Made by a program: the position numbers and the translations under genes. This document shows, piece by piece, positions 57,583 through 64,000 of a stretch of 64,000 nucleotides of DNA; the first letter of the stretch is position 1; every line of letters begins with the position of its first letter. The notes under the pieces are model-generated. The model saw only the letters and a list, made by a program, of their open reading frames with translations. It had not been told where the DNA came from and ran no database searches. Source of the stretch: Cohnella ginsengisoli. GTDB lineage: Bacteria > Bacillota > Bacilli > Paenibacillales > Paenibacillaceae. The stretch is from assembly GCF_029525555.1 (NCBI RefSeq), contig NZ_JAPDHZ010000002.1, positions 37,868 through 101,867 on the forward strand, written 5' to 3'.

Positions 57583-60332
57583 TCAGACCGCTAGCGTGCC
57601 GTTCCAGCCGGCGCCCGCGCCCTTCTGATAATATTCGTCGCACAAGTAGAAGTAGAGCTTGGCGGCTCTATCCATCCGGTTTTGCTTGATCACTTCGACG
57701 AACGTCTCGCGCGCGTCGTAGAAACGTCCCGCCTGGCACAGAGCCAAACCGCGTTCGAACAGCGCCTTCGTACGCTCTTTGGCCGCCCGCTGCTGCTCGG
57801 GGTCGCCTTCGAACACGTCGATCAGCTCCATCGCCTCGTCGCTGCTCTCGAGCCTGATCCGGCCGAGCGAGCGATGCATGAACCGTTCCGGCGACCGCAG
57901 TTGCTCGTAATAGTCGCGCGTAACGACGATGCAGCAGCCCACGATCTCCGAGATCTGCTCGAGTATCGTCGTGCGCTGGACGTCGTCGGAGATGACATTG
58001 CCCTCCCAGCGGCGCTCCTCGCCGATGATGCCGAGCATGAGCGGCCCCTTGTGAATCGCGATGCCGATGTCGACCGTCGCGTAGCCGGAGTTGCGCCGGT
58101 GCTGATTGTAAGCCGACAGCTCGCGGCGGATCGCCACCGCCGCCTGGATCGCCTCTTCCGCATAGCCAGGGAACAGCGCCATAAAGCCCGCGCCCAAATA
58201 TTTGCTGATGAGCCCGTCCTCCTGCCTTACGATCGGTCCGAAGCGCCGAAGAAACGAGTTCATGAAATCGAAGTTTTCTTTCGGACTAAGCGTTTTCGAT
58301 AGTTGCCTGAACTCGCGCAGATTGGCGACCATGACCGCCATGTTTTTTTGAACCTGGTCGCCGAGCCGAATGTCGAGAATGCCCTTTTTTGCCGAGCGAG
58401 TGGAAAAATTGCTGCGGCACGAACCGGTACGACGCCTCGCTGAACGACGTAATGTCGGCAATATGCTGCTTTATGTAACGGGCCATCCGGTTGAACTGCA
58501 CGCCGAGATCTCCGACCTCGTCGCGGTTGCGCAGCTTAACCTCGACGTCCCAGTCGCCGTTCGCCATCGCCATGACGCTGCGTCTCAGCTTGCGGATCGG
58601 CGACAGCAAAACGAACGTGACGATCACGACGAGCACCACGAGGCCTGCCGTTATCATCAATATATTTTCGATAATATTGTAATAAATCTTCCGGTTTTCG
58701 CGGTGAAGCACGCTAAGGTCGCGCCCTGTCTCGTAAACGCCGACGATTGTTCCGACGCTGTCGTAGACCGGGCCGATGGCGTACAGCCACTTGCCCTCCG
58801 CGTCCTCCCATTGGCCGGTTCGGACGACGCCTTGATTCAGCACGGCTTCGTTTTCCTCGCTCTTTTCGAACGGCTTGAACATATTGACGCCGTCATCGTC
58901 GTCCATGACGATATAAATCTGGCCGTCTTCATATTTGTACAGCGTGCTGTACAAGCCTTGCCGCTGCTCGCTGTCCTCGCCTTCGAACAGGAAGTTCATT
59001 TTGGCGCGAATGGCCATGTAATCTTCATTGCGGTAATTGGAGGGCGACTGCAGCCGCGCGAGCCGGTCGCCGTCGATCAAATTCTGGCCGTTGCGCGCGA
59101 GGAGCGCGAGCTCGCGTTGCATCTGCGTTTCCATCCTTGCGGAAAAGCTGTTATATATGAAGTTCGAGAGCAGAATCATCGCGATCAAGATGGCGGGCAC
59201 GGTGGCAAGCACCTGCTTGAGAAATAAAGACGTGCGCCGTTCGAGCACGTGAATATGGAAAAACCGGACGGAAAACACGAGCAGCAGCAATCCGAGCCAA
59301 AAGACGCCCCACAGCAGGCGTTGGTTCCATAGCGTCTTGCGGTCGAAGACGGCCTTCGAGACTTGGCCAGCCGGCGAGAAGTCGGCGGACAGCAGCAATA
59401 TCCGATCGTTCAGCACGACCGCGAAGCCGGTCGGCGTCTGTTTGACGTCCATCATCTCGTAGCTGTCCAGCCCCGGAGCGATGCGCTGCAGCGCGGCATC
59501 GTCCAGCACCGTCTTGGTCCGTTCGGGGGCGCGCGGGTCCAGCGTCGTCACCGCGTTCACGAGACGGTCGACGAACATCAGGGAGCCGTCCGTCCGCAGC
59601 GTCGGCAGCTCGGGGAAATTTTTCGAGGCTTTTGTGTTTGACGCGGTTGGATACAGCTTGGCGCTGACGCCTTCGGGGGATACCTGATAAATGCTGCCCC
59701 GGCGCGTCGTATAGTAGATTTGTCCGGGCTCCGTGCCCGTAATCTCGGACAAATAGCGATCCTTCGGCAGCGTGAACGCGAACACGTTCTCCGGCGCGCC
59801 CTCCGGCAAGACGATCCGCTTCAACTGCAGCCGGTCGGCTTCCGCCTCGTAAAAATACAGGGAGCCGCCCGATAGCTGCAAGCCTTTGATCTGTCCGATC
59901 CGCTTGCTCGTGCCGTCCCCTTTTCGCTCGTAGAGCACCTCGCCGCCGTTGCCGCTGCGGTCGTAACGGACGATGCGCTCGCTTTGTACGTAGAGGCCGT
60001 ACGAATCGAGCACCGTCGCCAGCGCATAAATGCGGCCGTCGGCGTCCGCGACCGCTTCGTTGAAGTCGACGCGCGCCCCGCGTTCGGCGGCCGCATAGGA
60101 CATCTGACCGAGGAGCGTCCCGTCCGCGCCCAGCCGTTTGATCTTTTGCTTGGAATCGCTCACCACGGCAAGCGAGCCGTCCCCGCCGGCAGAGGCTTGC
60201 GATAAATTAAGCAGGCTCTCCGACTTTTTCCACGGTGCCTCGCTCCGGTCCCCCGCGCTCTGCGAGCACGAAGCCCGACCAGCCGGACATCGCTAGCGAA
60301 GCCAACAACAGCAGTACAGCAAGTTTTTTCAT
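57583..60332 (-). CDS. Large membrane receptor ending in a degenerate class III cyclase domain (frameshifted)
   Basis: An about 915-residue receptor. It has an N-terminal membrane/lipoprotein-like signal, a periplasmic beta-propeller-like region of about 300 residues, two membrane segments around residue 300, an extracellular sensing loop, a third segment and HAMP (MANGDWDVEVKLRNRDEVGD). A class III nucleotidyl cyclase domain (FVPQQFFHSLG onward) and a TPR-like tail follow. In the cyclase domain both metal-binding aspartates are missing: the usual SDIRGF reads ANLREF and the usual KYIGDAIMA reads KYLGAGFMA. Frames break at a T6 run (58385-58390; repaired GKKGILDIRLGDQVQ) and once near 60270. 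The N-terminal start (ATG 60332) is tentative. Confidence 0.78.
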
Positions 60333-60533
60333 CGAAGATCGGCGCCCGCCTTTGTGTGCGACTGTTCTCATTCAATAGAAGCTCACGAATGTTTCTTTCT
60401 ATTTTTATCGTACTACAAGTTCTTCCTTAATTCATCCCTTTACAACTCAAAATGACAGATTTCGAGAATTGAGTTACTATGAATATAGCTTTGACAGCTT
60501 CCACCATTTTCGAAAAGAGAGCGTGAACCGGGC

Positions 60534-60921
60534 GTGGGACAACTCGTGTGCGGCGGAGCGACGATGCAATGCTCGTTCGGCGCTGCCCCCCTCCGTATTA
60601 AATGTGCTGCCGGCCAACCGGACGATGACCGCCATGCCGATCGCCAACATTATGGACAACAAGCCGTTCGTGAATATCATGCCGTTCGGCGTGTGCAATT
60701 CGATGGCCAATCCCGCTGTCGCTTCAGCGACCGCCGCGGCGTTCGGCGTACTGACGCCGATGCCTTGCACGCCGGTTACGGCAGCGCCCTGGGCGCCGGG
60801 ATCGCCGACCGTGATGATCGGCAGCATGCCCGCCTTAAATAACGCCTCCAAGTGCATGTGCAACTTCGGCGGCGTCATCCAGATTAGTTCGCCAGGCCAA
60901 TTCACGATACAGGTGCCCTAA
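60534..60921 (+). CDS. DUF4280 PAAR-like protein (frameshifted)
   Basis: An about 128-residue protein with the DUF4280 (PAAR-like) pattern: a short N-terminal CGGATMQCSFGAAPS, MTAMPIANIMDNKPFVNI, MPFGVCNSMANP and TPMPCTPVTAAPW, ending in CMCNFGGVIQISSPGQ. PAAR-type proteins cap the spikes of contractile injection machines or T6SS and may carry effectors. The start is taken at GTG 60534; the ribosome binding site is weak. One extra base in the C6 run at 60586-60591 breaks the frame between the N-terminal Cys pair and the rest. The MORN protein gene follows after 2 nt. Confidence 0.8.
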
Positions 60922-60923
60922 TT

Positions 60924-63068
60924 ATGATCGAGACGATACTTAAGCCTTTTATCAAGCCGATCCAACGGAAAATCATGCGGCCGCTCAAGCAGTCCGCGAA
61001 ACTGCCGAAAATCCTGCTCAGATGGCTCATCCAATGGGCGCGAACCGTGCTCGGAAGCGGACTGCGGTCGCTCGACAACTATTGGAAGATCGGCAGTTAT
61101 TATATTGCGAAAAAGCTCGTCGTGCTGATCGTGCTCATCGGCCTCGCGATCGCCTACTTCGGGTTCATCAATCCGCCCGCATTCGTCGACCGGTGGTTTT
61201 CGCGCACGCCCTCGATGGAAGCGTCCGCCGCGCTCGAGAAGGGTTACACCGGCAACGCCAAAATCGTGGACGGCGCAGGCAACCTCGTCTATGCCGGACC
61301 GCTCGCCAGCGGTCAGTTCAGCGGCGTCGGCAAGCTGTACGGCGACGGCGGCAAGCTGATTTACTTCGGCGACTTCGACAAAGGCGTGCGAGCCGGCTCC
61401 GGCGAAGCTTATGCGGCGGACGGGACGCTATTGTACCGCGGCGGGTTCGCCGCCGACGCGTACGACGGCACGGGTACGCTCTACGCGCCGGACGGCAGCG
61501 TATTGTACGAAGGCGGCTTCGCGGCCGGCAAGTACGAAGGCGACGGCACGCTCTACGCCGCCAAGGACAAGCAGCTTTATGCCGGCGCTTTCGTCAAAGG
61601 ACTGTATGAAGGCGCGGGCAAGCTGTACGGCGACGACGGCAAGCTCGTTTACGAAGGCGCCTTCGCGGGCGGCCTCTACGCGGGCGCCGGCAAGCAATAT
61701 AAAGGCGGCGCGCTGCTATATGAAGGGGTGTTCGCGAACGGGCTGCTGTCCGGCGAAGGAACCGAATACGGTGCCTCGGGCGCGCCGGTATACAAAGGAA
61801 CTTTCGAACGCGGACGCTATCAGGGAACGGGCTCGCTGCTAAACGAGCAAGGCGTCGCATTATATACCGGCTCCTTCGTAGCCGGCCAACGCGACGGCGA
61901 AGGCGAAGCGTTCAATGCGGACGGCACGCCGCTCTACAAGGGCACATTTCGCGCCGACCAATATCAGGGCTTCGGCGCGCTGCTCGACGCAAACGGCACG
62001 GTCGTCTACAAAGGATTGTTCAGCGCCGGGCAAGCGGACCCGGCCGGCTTCCTCTCGATGGCTGCGGCGACGCTGCAGGAAAAGCTTGGGACGCCGGATG
62101 CGCCGACGGCGGGGACGGATGCGGAGACGGACGCAGTGCCCGATGCAGGAGCTGGTGACGGGGCCGCGGCGCCTGATGCGACGGGCGGAGCCGCGTCCGG
62201 CGCAGGCTCGGGAACCGGCGGTGAAGCGGCTGGAGGCGCGAACGGCGGCGCGGCGGCCGGTGCAGGCGTTGGGGGCGGCGACGACGGGGCGGCAGGCGCG
62301 AATGGCGGCGCAAGCGGCGGTACGGCTGCTGGCGCGAACGGAAGCGCTAGCGGAGGAGCGACATCCGGCAACGGGACCGGCAGCAACGGGGCCGCTTCAG
62401 GTGCAGGCACGGGAAGCGGCGACGGCAGCGCGGCGGCCGGTGCGAGCGGCGGTGCCGCTTCCGGCGCAGGCAATGGCGAGAGCGGCGCTGCCGCCGGCGC
62501 GAACGCCGGGGCCGGAACAGGCGCGGATACCGGGGCCGGCAAAGATAGCGGCGCGGCTGCGAGTGCGGGCTCCGGTACGGAATCAGACGCCGGAACCAAA
62601 TCCGGCTCAACGGCGAATAAAGTCGTCGCGCTTTCCAAATCGGTCACGGGAACTGCCGCCAACAGTTCGACTGCAGGCAGCGGCACCGCAGCCAACGGAA
62701 GTTCGGGCGATAAGGCCGCTACGAAGGTTGTCCTCCCTTCGATCGACGGCTTGAACGAAGTCCCGGGAGCCGATTCCGTGCTGGCGGCGCCAATCGAACT
62801 CGTATACAGCGGCGTCCAATTCAGCTTCAAGCTGGAGTCCGACCCCGACAATCCGGAAGCGTATGCCGTCACGCTTGTCCGGACCTGGAACAAATACGTC
62901 ATGACGTCGCTTCTCGACCGTCTGCAGAAGGCGGCGATCAAAGGCGTTAAGACCGAGAGCAACGTAAATCTCTATACGATGTCCTACGAATGGAACGGTT
63001 ACCTTTACAGCTTCAACTACAACAACGACAAGCCCGTGCGATTAACCATAGGTCCTTTCCAGGTTTAA
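60924..63068 (+). CDS. MORN-repeat membrane protein with long Gly/Ala/Ser linker
   Basis: A 714-residue protein. A basic amphipathic N-terminus (1-60) precedes one membrane segment (about 63-82), then 11-12 MORN repeats of about 23 residues (108-370) such as YEGAFAGGLYAGAGK. A Gly/Ala/Ser/Asp linker of about 190 residues comes next, then a C-terminal domain of about 110 residues ending SYEWNGYLYSFNYNN. MORN repeats form rigid beta-sheets that bind lipid or protein. The ATG is 2 nt after the DUF4280 stop, so the two are coupled. The C-terminal domain is unrecognised. A link to an injection or surface apparatus is inferred from the PAAR-like neighbour only. Confidence 0.82.
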   Translation: MIETILKPFIKPIQRKIMRPLKQSAKLPKILLRWLIQWARTVLGSGLRSLDNYWKIGSYYIAKKLVVLIVLIGLAIAYFGFINPPAFVDRWFSRTPSMEASAALEKGYTGNAKIVDGAGNLVYAGPLASGQFSGVGKLYGDGGKLIYFGDFDKGVRAGSGEAYAADGTLLYRGGFAADAYDGTGTLYAPDGSVLYEGGFAAGKYEGDGTLYAAKDKQLYAGAFVKGLYEGAGKLYGDDGKLVYEGAFAGGLYAGAGKQYKGGALLYEGVFANGLLSGEGTEYGASGAPVYKGTFERGRYQGTGSLLNEQGVALYTGSFVAGQRDGEGEAFNADGTPLYKGTFRADQYQGFGALLDANGTVVYKGLFSAGQADPAGFLSMAAATLQEKLGTPDAPTAGTDAETDAVPDAGAGDGAAAPDATGGAASGAGSGTGGEAAGGANGGAAAGAGVGGGDDGAAGANGGASGGTAAGANGSASGGATSGNGTGSNGAASGAGTGSGDGSAAAGASGGAASGAGNGESGAAAGANAGAGTGADTGAGKDSGAAASAGSGTESDAGTKSGSTANKVVALSKSVTGTAANSSTAGSGTAANGSSGDKAATKVVLPSIDGLNEVPGADSVLAAPIELVYSGVQFSFKLESDPDNPEAYAVTLVRTWNKYVMTSLLDRLQKAAIKGVKTESNVNLYTMSYEWNGYLYSFNYNNDKPVRLTIGPFQV
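61245..62040 (+). repeat. MORN repeat array in coding sequence
   Basis: Some eleven to twelve copies of a 69-bp unit, encoding the pattern YxGxFxxGxYxGxGxLYxxDG. The unit is imperfect at DNA level but the protein phase is constant. Confidence 0.85.
62090..62640 (+). repeat. Low-complexity Gly/Ala-rich coding segment
   Basis: About 180 codons drawn mainly from GGC/GCG/GCC/AGC families, coding for GGAASGAG-like runs. It separates the MORN array from the C-terminal domain. It is the most GC-rich piece of the window and a likely place for length variation. Confidence 0.8.
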
Positions 63069-63156
63069 CTGCAACTGAATCCTCTTATGATATCCCCTTG
63101 CGTCCGGTACGATCGTTGTTCCTGACACAAGGGGATACTTTTATGCAAACAAAAAC

Positions 63157-63193
63157 ACGGGAGGAAGCAGAATTATAATCTGCTACCTCCCGT
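63157..63193. terminator. Hairpin after the MORN gene
   Basis: ACGGGAGGAAGCAGA (63157-63171) pairs with 63179-63193 with one mismatch and a 7-nt loop. A looser inverted repeat, TATCCCCTTG and CAAGGGGATA, lies just upstream (about 63090-63138). T-tracts are short. No gene is seen in 63069-63324. Confidence 0.55.
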
Positions 63194-63324
63194 TTGCGTC
63201 ACGCTTTAAGCTTCTCCCCTACAACCGTTAGCTCTATGCATTATACGGACTGTGGATCCGTTATTTTTGCGCAAGATGCCGATACCCCTGCGCTCTGGGA
63301 TACAGCCGGCGCTACAGAATCGTT

Positions 63325-63984
63325 TTATTCCTTGCCCGGCGCAGCCTCGCGATAGAGGGCCGTCTCCGCAGACGACTCCCCTGTTCCCTCCGCGCCTTCT
63401 TGCAGCTTTTTGAACGCCCACCAGCGAATGTTCAATTTGTCCGCCTCGGCCGAGCCGTTGAGGCGCATGCCGATGCGGAAGCTGCCATGCTCGGGGTAGA
63501 CGATGGTGCCGAAGTCGACGTTGGGCACGTCGGATTCGTATTCCGTGCCTTTGAACACGTCCTGTACGCCGTAATAAATCGAAGCCTTCAGCGTTTCCTG
63601 AGGCGCCAGACCCACGAGGATCGTCACCTGCCCGGAGCCGAGTCCGTGCTTGATCTCGTCCGTCACGTAATTGCGCCTGCCGCGCGAGAAAAACTTCAAT
63701 CCCGTCTTGGCGTTCAGCTCGAGCGGTACTTCGATCGTCCCCGTAGCGATCTCGTCTTGAATCGCTTGCGGACGCGGAATGCCAAGCTTGAAGTCGAACG
63801 TATTCCGTTCCGGATGATAATGGACGTCCAGCTTCGGCTTCGCGCCGTATTCGAGATCGTAAGCCTGCGACTCGGCAAAAAAGCGGTGAAGCGAGCCTGC
63901 CCGATCCGTATGGGACAGCCGCTGCAGCAAGGAAGCGTTCGGTACGTATTCGCCGAACGGCACCCGCTCGACCTGCTCGATCAT
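63325..63984 (-). CDS. Hypothetical soluble protein (possibly partial at the window edge)
   Basis: A 219-residue frame from ATG 63984. The same frame stays open to the window edge (LGSTYMIEQVERVPFGEY), so the true start may lie beyond it. It is beta-rich, with KPKLDVHYHPERNTFDFKLG, GTIEVPLELNAKTGLKFFSR and NIRWWAFKKLQEG. No signal peptide is visible. I do not recognise the family. It converges on the MORN gene and might belong to the same surface/injection locus, but nothing proves this. Confidence 0.6.
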   Translation of the reverse strand: MIEQVERVPFGEYVPNASLLQRLSHTDRAGSLHRFFAESQAYDLEYGAKPKLDVHYHPERNTFDFKLGIPRPQAIQDEIATGTIEVPLELNAKTGLKFFSRGRRNYVTDEIKHGLGSGQVTILVGLAPQETLKASIYYGVQDVFKGTEYESDVPNVDFGTIVYPEHGSFRIGMRLNGSAEADKLNIRWWAFKKLQEGAEGTGESSAETALYREAAPGKE

Positions 63985-64000
63985 GTAGGTAGATCCGAGC

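Noticed and set aside
61245..62640. CRISPR array or tandem DNA repeat locus
   Set aside because: The periodicity is at protein level (MORN units and Gly/Ala codons) in one continuous reading frame, without identical repeats and unique spacers.
62006..62962. 318-codon minus-strand Pro/Ala-rich frame opposite the MORN gene
   Set aside because: Mirror of the Gly/Ala linker codons; its composition follows from the opposite strand, and there is no credible start.

Overview
The window looks like a chromosomal segment from a high-GC, spore-forming Bacillota. The family is most likely Paenibacillaceae, and a Cohnella-like organism would fit. This rests on an Sda-type sporulation-kinase inhibitor, a gerA-type germinant-receptor operon, a TmrB homologue, XerS, a pdhABCD operon, strong GGAGG ribosome binding sites and frequent TTG/GTG starts. 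No rRNA, tRNA, CRISPR array or insertion sequence was seen.

Layout. 1-600 is an AT-rich edge holding the start of a ComP-like sensor gene divergent from a small ComX-like peptide gene. 614-5728 holds an Sda-domain protein, xerS, a three-gene operon (GH18-like protein, phosphotransferase, thiamine-binding protein) and an acetyltransferase; two dif-like sites flank the xerS-to-GH18 block. 5741-10528 holds GluQ-RS, an OmpR-type two-component pair and a chemotaxis receptor. 10801-16044 is an L-fucose-type catabolic operon with a divergent LacI regulator, a good promoter and a palindromic operator. 16171-22952 holds tmrB, a metallophosphoesterase, HelD, UspA and an NlpC/P60 hydrolase. 23027-26655 is a germinant-receptor operon in the order AB-AA-AC. 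26726-38228 is mixed housekeeping: a CobW GTPase, an SRAP protein, oxidoreductases, MOSC, an orphan ABC ATPase and several small proteins. 38332-42216 holds gltD, folA, thyA and a thioesterase. 42383-49365 holds an SgrR-like regulator and the pyruvate dehydrogenase operon with its promoter. 50400-51841 is an AT-rich island with a secreted matrixin-like protease. 51859-63984 holds a LMW phosphatase, a TRIC-family channel, ThiN, a transporter-HEAT-cNMP fusion, a large membrane receptor with a degenerate cyclase domain, a PAAR-like DUF4280 protein and a MORN-repeat membrane protein.

About twenty genes, including pdhA and folA, are broken by single-base shifts, most of them in homopolymers of 5-8 bases. 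Almost all are repaired by removing one base. I read these as base-calling errors rather than pseudogenes, and I give coordinates for the whole repaired gene.

The less ordinary material is the dif-like pair around xerS, the ComX/ComP-like edge, the Sda fusion, the SRAP protein lacking usual catalytic residues, and the 53.9-63.1 kb cluster, where a cNMP-type domain and a cyclase domain have both lost their key residues next to a PAAR-like/MORN pair.
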